Positions 25,601 through 37,900 are shown, counted from the first letter of the stretch. The stretch is 64,000 nucleotides of DNA from Halichondria panicea (GCF_963675165.1 NC_087378.1:2341525-2405524); one strand, 5' to 3'. The notes: generated by a model from the sequence alone, not told the origin. Numbers and translations are program-made.

Positions 25601-27142
25601 GTGCACACAAGATAATGATGGAGACATCCCTTTGCAGAGTGCAATTCGCAGCGGATCCTCATCCGATGTGATTAAACTGATTCTAATGGTGGATCCTAAT
25701 CAAACAAAAAATACTCTTTGCTCTGAGAATCGAAAGGGCAAGCAGCCACTTCTAACTGCTTTTGAACAGAAACACAAGGATACTATTGCGGTTATTCTTA
25801 ATTTTTGCATCGAAAACAAAGTACTGGGGCGTCTTACAGGATTACAAGTTTCTGAAGGCAACACACTTCTTCACCGTGCTTTCAAACGTGGCTACATTGA
25901 ATATTTTGACGTTCTTTTGAAAGTATGTAAATCACAGAATATTTCTCCACAACAAGTGATTAAAAGTCATGATAAAAAAGGTGAAACTCCATGGTATCAC
26001 TTGGTTTTGCTAAAGGTCAAAAAGTTTAAGAAAGTGATAGCATTGCTTGTGGCCAACAACATTGACGTGAATGAATTGTACACTGATCCAAGCAAAAAGT
26101 CGACAATGTTGCATGAAGCGGTTCGTCGTAACAAGAGTGACTTTGTGACGATACTGGAAAGTGGTGGTGCTAAAAAACAAAAGGATTGTCATGGCTCATA
26201 TCCGAGTGACAGAAATCGCTGCATAGATTCTCCTGAAACGCCTCGACGAAAGCCGAGTCTTCATCCCACTATTGTTCATAATGAACACCTAATTGGGCTA
26301 ATGATTCGTAACTCGTCATCTAGCAGTCTTGCATCGATCACTGAGAAAAGATCCTCTTCCCCATTTCCTGATGCTGTTAACGAGACCACCAACACCGTAG
26401 ATCAACACCAACCAACCAGTTCCCCATCATCTACTAGCCTTGCATCCACGAGCTTCGAAATCGAATTCGATTATCCTGTACAGGTGTCTGAAACTAATTC
26501 ATGTGTAAGTTGATACTTTACTCAAATTATATCCAATATTTCCGACAAGGCCATAATTTTAAATTGTATTGATTAGTTTACACAACAATTCAGCACACTG
26601 ATAGATGAGATTGTTTCCCATTTCAGCCTGCTACCCAAGAGAGGGTACACACAGAAAACAACGAAGTAATCCAAAACACTGAAGAGCAAATACGACTCAC
26701 ACATGATTCAGATGAGAATGTTCCTCTTCAAGATCCCAGTCTCTATGAGAGCAACCAGCTACATGATGATGCCATGTCATCTGAATACAAACAGCAGGGG
26801 GGCCATACTCGAGTCAATCAGGAAGAAAGCCAATTCCAAGAAAATTATGAGCCTGATCAAGAATGTTCAGCTCAAGACATCCACAAGGATTTTCGGCCAA
26901 CACAAAGCACTCACGAGAACGACCAGCCTGTTCAAGACAAGCATGAGACCAACCAACTGACACAAGGTGACCCTGAGGACAGTCACACCCAGTCAGCACG
27001 AAGAACACGTGAGAACGTTCAACCTGCTCAGGACAATTTCCACAAGAACGACCCGCTGGAACAAGACAAGCACAGAAACAACCAATTAAAAAATGAAGAG
27101 CATCAAGCATATGTCAATCAATCAGGAGAACCACCAACTTGA
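22605..27142 (+). CDS. Ankyrin-type gene A, three exons, 548 residues
   Basis: Exons 22605-22619 (MSDVK), 25389-26504 and 26627-27142; phases are 0 throughout. The middle exon starts IECWTKWLDTH, sharing W-x2-W-L with the other array genes, then SYGWTASHGIAG and degenerate ankyrin repeats (DNDGDIPLQSAIRSG, KQPLLTAFEQKHK, NTLLHRAFKRG, STMLHEAVRR). The tail is Ser-rich, then Gln/Asn/His/Asp-rich with repeats of the type QxxHENDQPVQDKHETNQ. No membrane segment or signal peptide is visible. The first intron is 2.8 kb and full of repeats. The micro-exon is inferred from phase, donor (AAG|gtaagt) and parallels at 50078 and 62136. Function is not known; ankyrin repeats usually bind proteins. Confidence 0.8.
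22808..22935 (+). repeat. Repeat family A, 5' fragment
   Basis: Begins ATGCCTCGGTGCACATGCGC and reads through the GTGT tract and CAAGGATCAATGAAGTGCAAG to the TATAGGCTT segment, then stops. The adjoining inverted copy at 23030-23544 faces it, making an inverted pair in gene A's first intron. Confidence 0.85.
23030..23544 (-). repeat. Repeat family A, copy 2 (inverted)
   Basis: Reads AATGAAAGCACCGCAGGTGC...CACTGAGGCAT, the reverse complement of the 11721 copy, in the first intron of ankyrin gene A. Confidence 0.88.
23620..23788. mobile_element. TA-flanked MITE (CCGTATAGCG family)
   Basis: Starts TACCGTAGAGTAGGTAATTTTCGGGG and ends GAAAATTACCCTCTATACGGTA; inverted arms of about 60 bases around a short centre. 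Confidence 0.82.
23901..24118. mobile_element. MITE, divergent CCGTATAGCG subfamily
   Basis: Ends CAGTATAGCGCGAAATTTTCG and AAAATTTCGCGCTATACGGTA. The internal sequence differs from the other copies, so only the termini are shared. Confidence 0.75.
24543..24710. mobile_element. Degenerate MITE of the CCGTATAGCG family
   Basis: The left arm GTAATTTTCGGGGGGCAAAATATTCG and right arm CACGAATATTTTGACCCC are still recognisable, but the outer ends have decayed. Confidence 0.6.
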
Positions 27143-27242
27143 AACCAGCATCCTTACCACCCCAATTTTATGATAAAGCCGCTAATAATTATACCAATAT
27201 ACATGTGTTTGTGTCATAGTAAATATTAACATGCAGAGATAA

Positions 27243-27498
27243 TACCGTATAGCGGGTATATTTCGAGGGTATAAATGTTCGCGGTTTTCGCGGATTGAGC
27301 CTGTACCGCGAAAATTTATACCCACGAAAATTTATGAATAGTAGGCGTGTTCAGTATTATGGATTCGAGGCTAACGGTGTGGAGGTACAGCTGCATGTTG
27401 ATGTGCCAAAAGGCTGGAACTCAGACCACGAAAATAAAATCAGCGATATCCTTTATCCGCGAAAATTTATACCCTAGAAATATACCCGCTATACGGTA
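27243..27498. mobile_element. MITE (CCGTATAGCG family) between ankyrin genes A and B
   Basis: TACCGTATAGCGGGTATATTTCG at the left and CGAAATATACCCGCTATACGGTA-type complement at the right (the right arm reads TAGAAATATACCCGCTATACG), with TA on both sides. It lies 101 bases downstream of gene A's stop codon. Confidence 0.85.
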
Positions 27499-27607
27499 AA
27501 TAATTATTAATGACTAATTTATTTGCGCATGCGCAGCACAGCGTAGAAATAGTAAGTGAGTAAAACCACCTAGCCTCAAACAAATTAATTTGTAAACTGC
27601 TGGAGCA

Positions 27608-30600
27608 ATGAGTTCAAGTGTAAGCAGCTCTCAAGAAGGAAATCTGGAGGAAATTTCTTCCAGTGGAGAATCTGGTTTTCAATCTACTCTTCCTTCCTTG
27701 TCTCCCAAAGATACCATCACTATTCCATTTTCTGATCCCGCTTCAGCAACTTCTGATCAAGAAGCAGGATCCAACACTGCAAAGGATGTTGCATCTAATA
27801 CAAGAGTTATAACTGAATCACTTGGTGAAAATGATAAAGAGATAAATGGCAGGTACATATAGATCTATAACAAATTCATGTTGTAGCATCGATTGGTGCA
27901 AAACAATAATGATAGACATAATAATTTATGTTATTTGTTCACAGAAAATGTAAAGTATACTGAAAGATAGCTAGTATATAATTATTAATAGTGCCTAATT
28001 TTGTGCAAGGGGAAAGAAGGGCTACAAGATAATATATTTTTTCCAGATCTATTCCATTACTGCATGTGCTTTAGATAGGAAGGGAGTGACTTTTGCACTT
28101 TCTCAAGTCTGTATGCTATATACTCTACTTGAGTTGGGGAGAAGGTCTGAGAGTATACTTGGTGCTGTCCAAAGTTATCAGTGACCAACTATTCACCATG
28201 AATTTAGTTCTAAATCCTTATCGTTAAAGTTGTATACAACATGTAATAATTATATAGAACAAGGAACAGCATTATAGCTTCACACTTGTTCTATATATTA
28301 CATGTTGTATACAACTTTAAACAATGCATGGGTGTGATGGTGCATGATGAACTAAATTCAGGGGTCAATACCTATAAGGAGAATATAAATGAATAAAGGT
28401 CAAATGGGGGTGTGGTGCACAATAAGGATTTAGAAACTAAATTCATGACGAATAGTTGGTCGCTGATAACTTTGGGGAGGGTCTAATGAATAAAGGTACT
28501 GGCAGACAGTAGTACTTCAATAATTGATAATTATACATCTTTTATAGTGATCAACACCATATTTCTTCATCGGTCCCCAAGACGGTTGCATCCAGTAGAC
28601 ATGCATATGATATTCAGCAACGGGAAACAAGCAAGAGGAGCATTGAAGAGGTCCAATTACAATTTTTTTGGAATTTAGTTCTAAATCCTTATCGTTAAAG
28701 TTGTATACAACATGTAATATATAGAACAAGGAACAGCATTATAGCTTCACACTCGTTCTATATATTACATGTTGTATACAACTTTAAACAATGCATGGGT
28801 GTGATGGTGCATGATGAACTAAATTCAGGGGTCAATACCTATAAGGAGAATATAAATGAATAAAGGTCAAATGGGGGTGTGGTGCACGATAAGGATTTAG
28901 AACTAAATTCATGACGAATAGTTGGTCGCTGATAACTTTGGGGAGGGTCTAATGAATAAAGGTACTGGCAGACAGTACTACGTACTTCAATAATTGAAAG
29001 TTGTTATAATTATACATCTTTTATAGTGATCAACACCATAATTATTTCTTCATCGGTCCCCAAGATGGTTGCATCCAGTAGACATGCATATGATATTCAG
29101 CAATGGGAAACAAGCAAGAGGAGCATTGCAATTTTTTTTAGATACTGCATGATGCCATGTTGGATCGGATCTTGCAGATCTACAAATGCATGCATATAAT
29201 AGCAAGCCTATACCTAGCCTCGTTCCCAGGCCGATCCGTAGACTCCAATTGAACGCTAGGTCGACTCCTAGGCCTGGTATTGATTGTATCTGGGCGTGGT
29301 TGGAATTCGCTCAAACGAGCGAATTCTTAGATTTCGATGGAGCAATAGCTTATGCCCTGTCTTGCACGAAGCAAGAAGGCCTTACTCTCTTGAAGGAACA
29401 GGCCCAGGCCCTCAAGCTCCTGTCTGAGGGAAGGGATGTGTTTGTTTGGTTCCCAACAGGGTATGGTAAGTCTCTCTGCTACCATTTTTGATGGACTACA
29501 AGCTTGGTAGGACCAGCGCTCCCCTTGTCCTTGTCCATCCAAATCCAGAACTAAAGTCTCCATAGTCGAGTCACAGGTAGCTAGCTAGCTAAACACCTTG
29601 ATGTGGTTGCTTAGGAATTCGCTCGTTTAAGCGAATTCCAACCACACGCAGATATAATCAATACCAGGCCTAGGAGTCGATCTATAGCGTTCAATTGGAG
29701 ACGGATCGGCCTGGGAACGAGGCTAGCCTATACCCAAAGCATGTAGGCTCTTTATGCATGTATCATTTCCCCTGCAGAATCTACGCTGGACATCTTGGCT
29801 AAAATGTCATGGAAAACGCTTATATGAAAATCCTCGCAAAGTGTATGGGTCATATATTGATATGTGTGATGGACAGTTCAAAGGCACTGCTATGCATGGA
29901 CTTGCCAGAAGTAGTACATCCTTTAGTGTTGAAGAAATGAGGAAAATTGTTGCTCAGATGCCGAAGGAACAATTAATCGATGGAGATGCCGATGATGATC
30001 TGCCAGTTCACAGCGCTATTAAGAGTCTAGCTGATCAAGACATGATAGCTTTATTTGTTGAAGGAGATTCCAAGCAAAAAGAAACCATCCTATGCTGGAA
30101 AAATAATAAAGATAAAACTCCTGTCGAATTAGCTTTTGAAAAACGCCATAAAAAAGCTATTGCGATGCTTTTTGAGCTATGTGTTAAGCACGGTGTCCTC
30201 TTGAATCTGACGGGGATCAGAAGTTACGTACAAAGCAGTACTCTTCTTCACACTGCTTTTAAAGAGGATAAGCCATGGTTTTTGAAGATTGTGGTTAAGA
30301 TTTGTCAGAAATTAGGTGAAGACTTACTTTCTACCGTACAAGTTTTCGATGAAAATAATAACACTCCCTTTCAATATCTCATGAACTGTATCCAGCCTAA
30401 AGATCAAGAGTTGAAAGAGTTTGAGAATGTTATTGGCATTCTAGTAGACGAAGGAATTAACATTAATAATATATGTATAGATTCTAATAGCAGAACAATG
30501 CTTCATGAGGCTAAGCGCAAACATCACAAAAAATGTTGTGAAATATTGTTAAAGTATCATCATGAACAACATGGAGATAAAAAAGGGATAACACCATCTC

Positions 30601-32245
30601 AAAGAGACCATCACGTTGAATTTGATTCGAAATCTCTTCCTATGCCTGAGGTAACAGTGTAATTTATGCATGTTATAATTATGTTAATATTGAAAATACT
30701 CTACTATTCTATAGGTGGAAAGTTTAAATGAATGGCAATCCACTCAATCAAGCAATGATACATTTTGCTCTGATGTAACATTTCAAAACCCCATTGAAAC
30801 AAGTACTGTGGTGAGTGTTCTGTCTATTCCAAACAAACATAACCTCATTTAACATGTGTTTTATGGAACACTATTTCAGGAACCCATAATTTGGGAAAAA
30901 TGGCTAGAAGATAATGCGTATAAAATGTGTAAAGGCAATCTTTCCGCTGAGAAAGTGTATGGAGAATTTCTTTATAAGCGTGACACACTATTTAACGGCA
31001 CTGCCACTCATGGCCTTGCTAGAAGTTGTCCATCCTTTATTGATCAGTTTGAAGATATAAAGAAAATTGTTTCGAAAATGCCTAAAGAACAGTTAACTGA
31101 AAAAGATGCTGATGGTGATCTCCCAGTTCACAGTGCTGTTAATAGTATGGCTAAGCAAAAGATGATCGCCTTGTTTGTTCAGGGAGATTCCGAGAAAGAA
31201 AAGACCATCCTATCTACAAAAAATAATCAAGGAAAAACCCCAATTGAATTAGCATTTGACAAGCGGCACAATAGCGCCATTAAACTGCTTTATAATCTAT
31301 GTGTTAAACATAAGATCTTGCCAGGTTTGACTGGATTTGAACAAAGCAGAAATGCATCTACCATTCTTCACGCTGTGTTTGATAGAGACGATATGTCGTA
31401 TTGGTCGAGATTTTTGAGTGTTGTAATTAACGCGTGCAAAAGGGCTGCACGGGATATTCTTTCAACCATAACAGTTTTGGATGAACGTAACTGCACGCCT
31501 TTCTATTATCTGATGAATTGCATGCACCCCAATCATCACTATAAGCTGGCTGCATTTGAAAAAGTGCTTATGCTATTGAGTGACAATGAAATTGATGTAA
31601 ATTCTGTATTCACTGATTCTAAGAAGAGAACAATGCTTCATGAAGCCAAGCGCAAACGTCACAATAAATGTTCCGAAATGTTGTCTCGTTATGGTCACAA
31701 AGATGATATCGAAGATATAGACGGGATAAAACCATCTCAGAGAGATCATCACATTACTAAGTTTAATTCGACTTCTCTCTCCCCGACTGCAGAGTCTGAG
31801 GTAATGCATCTTGATATACTAATCCTCCAGTTGTAGTAATATAGAGTACGCATGTTTTAAGCTCCTTTGATTCTGTCTAACTCTTTATATCCATTGCTGG
31901 TTTTTATGTATACGATCACAGATACTTGGAGTAGGCCAGCACTCTGAAAGTGGATCAGATTCAAGTCTGGAAGATACTCGTGAAGAGCCTAATAATCCAG
32001 CAGTGGTGATACCATTTAGTGCTATAGCAGTAAGTATATAGTACGTTCATGCAATATAAACTTGATAGTAAATAAAAAGACCTTCTCTTTCTATAATTTA
32101 TGCATGCTGTTGAACTGAGCATAACCCTGATGACCTAACAATGCTATAGGAATCTTGTCAACAATATGTCTACCAGTCTGTGGACGAACTTAATGAAGAT
32201 GTTTCGGCCAAAGCCTGCACAGAGATGTCTAGTACAACTATATAA
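27608..32245 (+). CDS. Ankyrin-type gene B with two tandem modules, seven exons, about 813 residues
   Basis: Exons 27608-27852, 28548-28650, 29778-30650, 30715-30810, 30880-31800, 31922-32029 and 32150-32245; phases agree. The first exons encode a Ser-rich N-terminus (MSSSVSSSQEGN). Exons 3 and 5 each encode one copy of the array module: W-x2-W-L, then GTAMHGLARS or GTATHGLARS, then degenerate ankyrin repeats ending TMLHEAKRK and PSQRDHH. Exons 6-7 form an acidic tail. Exon 2 has a weak donor (GAG|gtccaa), but skipping it breaks frame at 29778. Intron 2 carries a decayed tandem copy of exon 2 and a RecQ-carrying foldback element. Function is unknown; modules probably bind proteins. Confidence 0.78.
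28165..28475. repeat. Nested hairpin repeat in gene B intron 1
   Basis: Outer arms CCAAAGTTATCAGTGACCAA (28169) and its near complement ending at 28475 enclose an inner palindrome, TTGTATACAACATGTAATA (28231) against ATTACATGTTGTATACAA (28297). It looks like a MITE with another foldback inside. Confidence 0.7.
28200..29135. repeat. Tandem duplication of ~470 bp including exon 2 of gene B
   Basis: Unit 1 is about 28200-28670 and unit 2 about 28671-29135; both start GAATTTAGTTCTAAATCC. Each carries one copy of the hairpin and one copy of the exon TGATCAACACCAT...AGGAGCATTG. Confidence 0.85.
29027..29130 (+). pseudogene. Decayed duplicate of gene B exon 2
   Basis: Same acceptor (TTTTATAG) and sequence as 28548-28650, but a four-base ATTA insertion at about 29041 shifts the frame to a TAG, and the donor is replaced by a T run. 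Confidence 0.75.
29215..29725 (+). mobile_element. 511-bp foldback transposon carrying a RecQ-helicase fragment, with 9-bp target duplication
   Basis: Termini TAGCCTCGTTCCCAGGC and the complement GCCTGGGAACGAGGCTA open inverted arms of about 110 bases. Both sides are flanked by GCCTATACC (29206-29214 and 29726-29734). Between the arms, about 29310-29491 is open and reads DFDGAIAYALSC...DVFVWFPTGYGKSLCYHF then stop, which is the N-terminal motif and Walker A loop of a RecQ-type helicase. The element sits in intron 2 of gene B. A 9-bp duplication and long arms resemble Mutator-like elements, but no transposase is present. Confidence 0.85.
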
Positions 32246-33700
32246 TTTTATGTATCTTCACCCCTAAAACAATTTATAAATCTAATATAGTGATTAATTA
32301 TGTTGTGGTACAAACTTTGATGCTGTAATCTTGATTATTACATCCGCAGATGTGGTGTCCAAAACCCGAGTGTGTGTATAATTATACACTATTATTATAT
32401 ATTGTATATCATCAATTTAATATGCATTCAGTTATATCGCTACATAATTATAGTAAATACCATCACATGTCACTATACACATGCATCATTATTTCCACAC
32501 ATACATACATTAATGATATCCATCTTTTCTAGGTTACCTTGAAAATAAAATCAGCGACAGACTTCGACTGATTGTGTATTCCCTGCCGTATAATGTTTTA
32601 GGCATGTAAATATATAATATTTATGTGATTTTACTACGAACTTTTTGGCTATACAAGATTCTTGATAATTATAGTGTTGGAAGTGTCACTTCTTGTCAAG
32701 AAGAAACACTTCCAACACTATAATTATTTAGCAATAAAGATCATCAAACTCATTGTGATATGCAGCTTCGAGGGCTCATCCCAAGTCCATCATCCTACTA
32801 TAGTTCATCAAGAATAGATCCTACCAGGCCCTTGTTTGTCCACACTTGGAGTTTTGTGTGGCACCCCACCAACTAAAAGATACAACAGCATTCATTTGGA
32901 GAAAATAGAAAATGGCAGCAAGATGACGCAGTGTGGAACCCCATCACGTTTTCGGAACAAATCCTACAAAGCGTACTGCAATTTTACAGCAACGCTATAG
33001 GACCTACCCACATTGTACCAAACGACATACAATATATATATATATAGTGAATCATTTTGGACTGCATAGACCCTGCTATATATATACACACTATATATAC
33101 TCGCACAAAACGTCATCAACAAAAGCACATAATGTATCCTTACCCTAAAGTATATATTACTGACCCCATGCAAAACACATGCATACACTCCATATAAAAC
33201 TATAGCTCACAATTTCTTTTATATAGCTATATAGCTTTAATACTTCCCAAGAGTAAGTCCTAAGTACAATTAACCCCTTCCTTTTTTGGCTAAAAATTTT
33301 CAAATTCAAATATAGCTATACGTTTGTCAAAGCTCATGCATGGCAACACACTTGTATAATCTAAATGCATGCACTGTTCTATATAGTGGATATATAATAT
33401 TTTTAGGGTGTAAATGTTTGCAGTTTTCGCTGATTCAGCATGTACCGCGAACATTTTATAACCACGAATTTAATATCGCATGTATGCATCACGGAATAGT
33501 GAGAGCTACTAAACTTATTAGGTCAAGCTGTACTCTTGGCATGGTACATGGCAGTGAAGAACCACGTAAATGATGCATGCATGCGATTCTTCTGTTTGCG
33601 CATGCGCGTAGTAATAGGGGATTGTCTTTGTTCACTCAATGACAGGAACGAAAGTTAAATTTAACCACAACACACCCCTTACTAATACACGATTAATCAC
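32246..33700. other. Intergenic stretch after gene B
   Basis: No convincing gene. It contains a perfect hairpin (TAATTATAGTGTTGGAAGTG at about 32669 against its complement ending at 32727), TATA-rich tracts, and a degenerate CCGTATAGCG-type MITE at about 33381-33610 with the TGTACCGCGAACATTTTATA arm. The ACACTTCCAACACTATA hairpin arm recurs at 47368 downstream of another array remnant. Confidence 0.5.
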
Positions 33701-33734
33701 TGTACCAATCACAGTGAATAATAAGCAGCTTTTG

Positions 33735-34550
33735 CAGCAAGTTCAGAACGTGGGCCCTTCAGAACACTGGGGTGTCGCAGTGATGAAATTGTTCTTTAAT
33801 CGAACCCTAATTCTCCGTCACCCGTTGCAACCATAGTAGGTCACTACCGTACCATCGAAAGTTGATAGGGCAAAAATTTGAATGAAACACCGTCAGTGCA
33901 AGGGCCATATACGGTTCGAGCAGTAAATTCTTGTAAAGTATGGAACAGCAAAATCAAATTTTACTCGAAGATAAAGATGGAGATATCCTGTACAGAGTGC
34001 AATTCGTAGCAAGGCTCCAAAGGAAATTATTGAGCTATTCCTAACCATAGCAAAGGAACTAAAAGTGCATGATAAATGGTATCAAGTTCCGTTGTTGTCT
34101 GCATTTGATTACTCACACTGGGTTGCTGTAGATGTTCTACTCGAGGAATGTGTCAAGTGCAACAAACTGCCTGAACTCACGCACAAGCTGGTCTGAAATT
34201 CAACACACTTCTTCACCAGGAATTTAAGCGTGAAAAAATGAAGTACTGGAAATCTTTCTCGGAGTATGCAATGCAAACGGCATAGAGGGTAACCATCTTA
34301 CAGCAGCAGTTTCAATTCCTAACAAACAATGAGACTCCATGGTATTATGCAATTCATTATTTGAGCAGTGACGAATAACGTTTGTAAAGATGACAAAAAT
34401 GGTATGATTCTAAACCTATCATCATGTTACATGAAGCACATAAAATTGGAAGCGATCAACGTTGCCGATTACTTATATTATGGTACAAACTGAAGATACA
34501 GCTGATAGTAACGAGCTACTCCCTATTCATATTGTGCTGAAAGCCTAACA
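33735..34550 (+). pseudogene. Decayed ankyrin-type array gene copy
   Basis: Reads as a broken version of the exon at 50344-51315. Fragments equivalent to VMKL (33780), KDGDI (33975), VQFVARLQ in a shifted frame for the IQSAIRSKAPKE segment, SHWVAVDVLLEECVKCNKLPEL (34115-34180) and HEAHKIGS (34432) follow in order with frameshifts and stops. Downstream flank 34655-34760 matches the flank at 47242, so the whole gene unit was once present. Confidence 0.85.
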
Positions 34551-34767
34551 TTTCAACACCAATTAATGTATACATGCATATACGTATGCATGTAGATCTA
34601 TACTATATAGTCTAGATCTAGTCGTAGCTCTATAGTCTATATAGTTGCAATGTTTTCAGTTTCAGGCATGCAACAGGCAAGTTCTGTTGCACAACATAAC
34701 ATTGCATGGATAGTCCCTCTACATTGTATAGCTAGATTCTGATATACCACAATACCGCAAGCTGAAG

Positions 34768-34798
34768 TAGCCTCGATTCCAGGCTGGAATCGAGACTA
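34768..34798. mobile_element. 31-bp minimal TAGCCTCG foldback element with perfect 9-bp target duplication
   Basis: Two arms of about 15 bases, TAGCCTCGATTCCAG and CTGGAATCGAGACTA, sit almost back to back, flanked by AAGCTGAAG at 34759-34767 and again at 34799-34807. Same termini as the RecQ-carrying element at 29215. Confidence 0.85.
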
Positions 34799-34923
34799 AA
34801 GCTGAAGCTTCTTTAATTTGTCCAATCGAAATTCAAGAAGAAACACTTCCATATTTGGTGAACAACAAGTTCTTGAGATTTGTCATTGTCTTTTAATAGT
34901 GACAAGGGAATTCAATGCACACG

Positions 34924-37900
34924 ATGTCAACAGAACAGGTAGATACTAATCATAATTATTATAGTCTTTAGATCTGTATAAATCTAGGCTATAGATTCAT
35001 TTACATCTATATATAATTATATACACTATAGTATATAGTCTATAGTATAGTATAGTGTATATAGCACTGTATAGTCTATAGTGTGTAGCACTGTATATAG
35101 TCTATAGTGTATATAGCACTGTATAGTCTATAGTGTGTATATAGCACTGTATAGACTATACAGTGCTATACACTATAGTATATAGTATAGTGTATAGCAC
35201 TGTATAGTCTATAGTGTGTAGCACTGTATAGTCTATACAGTGCTTGCAGCCTAGAGAGTAAAATACCACAATAGGTGAGTAGTTTAATAGTTTAAGTATT
35301 ATTTAGAACACACCTAGCCAAGATTAAGTGTTTTAATCTGCGTGCCGAGGATGGCCTCGAGGTTAACGTGGTGCTCGAGGCGCAGCCGAGAGCATTACGT
35401 AACCGAGAGGCCATCCGAGTGCACCAGATTAAAACATGTGACTTGGCTAGGTGTGTTCTAAAGGATTTAGTGCTGTCACGTGAGCTCTAGCCTCGTGGCA
35501 GCTAGATCTAGCTACATTTTAAATCAGTTGCTGGTGGCTAGCTAGCTAGCTAGACGTAATAGCAAGTTTTAGTAGGTTTGTAGATCCAGTAACTGATGCA
35601 AAGGAGGCATATTTTACTAAAAATTGAAGACGGGATGAGGCTTTTTTTTGGTGGGGCAAAACTTTCGGCCACACCTCCTTAAATGCCAGGTAAAAGTATA
35701 CAAAAAACTATCTTTAAGAACAGTACACATGCATAAAATACTGTACATATATACTTTTAATCAAGCAGAAGGCCATCAGGATGAGATGATACTCCTTTAA
35801 TTTTAAACATGGCAATCATTACCATATATTTAAGGTACTTACGGGGGGGGGGGGGGGGCAACCCCACTAAATGAAACCCTGTTGATCGGTACTTTTGTAC
35901 AGGCTTTGACAATTAACGACCTACAACATGTTTACGAGAAACTACATGAAAATGCAAGCCCTCACTGGTTCAACCTGGGATTGGCTCTAGGTCTAACTTA
36001 TCCTGTTCTCACCAACATCGATAGCGAGCATCGGGGAAATAATGTGATATGCTTGCGTGAAATGTTGGCTGAGCTCCTGACTGCACAACATGCAACATGG
36101 AGTCTTCTGTCAGACGCTCTCAAAAATCCCACAGTGAAGCTCACCAATTTGGCTGATAGCATCACAGGTTTGTGTATTTTGTAATTTTGCCAGTGTTGGA
36201 AAAGTAATAACATATAGTATAAACAGGCCTGTTTTCATAGGAAGTTTGGGACAACAGAGGAATAGGGTTATTAAGCTGTGTGAGATATACAGACTACATG
36301 TGGAAAAAATGATGTGTGGTTTTCACGCAGAGTGCATGGCTATTGTGGCAAACGTGCATTTTTCCTGCATTTTTTCCTGATAGTTGCCACAATAGTCACG
36401 CGCTTGCGTTAAAAACACACATCATTTTTTTACAGTGTATATATAGATATTAATGGAGGATATCAGTCAAATGTTCACTAACAAAGTACTCAAGTAGAGC
36501 AGCTATATAGCCTCCCGCAGATCCTCCTCAAGACGAGACATGGACAGCACTCACGGCTTGCCAATTTACTGAGAGGTCATCTGCCTTGTGGAAGCAATCG
36601 CAAATTTGAAGAAGTGCTTCGTAATCCAGGTTATATAGTCGTTTGGAAACACTGCATGTGCAGAACGTCCTAGAGATGTCTGTATACTTGGAGAAAATGC
36701 TGGCCGCAAAAAACTTGCTTACTTATAGTCTCATGAATCAGTCGACCTTGGAGAGTCCGGCTGATTCATGAGACTACTTTACTTACTAGTCAGTCAGACA
36801 AAGTGCAGTGAAAACATACAAACAGAGAAAAGGCTAAACTATATGTCCAGCCAGTTTCTTGATGTGACCTTTCCCTGCAGAGGTAGAACAGTTTGAACAT
36901 GAATCATGTTAAATATTGCTAAACACAGGCAAACCCATGCACTGCCAATCCTTTACGTAATTCAATGTACAACATAACAAAGTAAACTATAATTAAATGA
37001 AAGTAAAACATGGCGAGTGGCATTAGCACAATGCAGCAGCTTGCATGCAGCATTTGTTAGACACAGGTGCTATGTATAAATATATAATATAATTATTAGG
37101 CCAACATCACTGATAAGTATGCTACCACACTATATATGTACATTTTTTCCCTCCACTAGTTCAAGAAGTTGACGAGAGGCTGAGGCTACTAGCAGACAAA
37201 GGAAGTCTGTCAAGGGAGCTCAGGTGTGACGTATCTGCAGGATCACATAACAAACTCCAGCCCCTTCTAAACCAAGCTAAGAGTGAGCAACTAGCTATAT
37301 ATATAGTGTATATGGCCCTGTTTTTATTATACTATGCATGCATGTACCGTATTACTAAAGTATTTTGCTGGTGAAGCGAATGAGCCAAATCAGCAGAAAA
37401 GTTGACCCTTTTTGCGATCTAACTATTGCATTCTGGCAAGATCGTCATTCATGTTTTTATCTTCTTTCTCCTCACATTCAGATTCAACAACTTCACCAGG
37501 GCCCAGCTTTACCTGTCCATATTGTCAACAATGCACGCTTGAGCAGTATTTGTCAGAAAAAGGGTGTCCTGAGGCAACTGGAAAAACCCTCTTTCCATAT
37601 CTTAACACACCCGCACTCTCTGATGAAGATCGATTAGTACTAGAGGCCACTCTCACATCTGATACTGAGAAGATGATCAGGCTCTTTGCTTTAACTGACT
37701 CTACTATTCTTCAAAATCTCAAGGCGGATGTAACAGAGGTCAAAAATTTGGTTTTGACTTTGGTTTCCTCTTCCAAAGAGGAGAAATATATTGCAAAACT
37801 AGAAAAAGCTGATACGATTCCGCATATTTTTGTTGCCCTTAGGCCGTACAAGTCTTTCCTTAACTACGAGATTGTTAATATAATTGTTGCAAAATTTGGC

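Noticed and set aside
28200..29135. CRISPR-like or satellite array
   Set aside because: Only two units of ~470 bp with no spacers; it is a tandem duplication including an exon.
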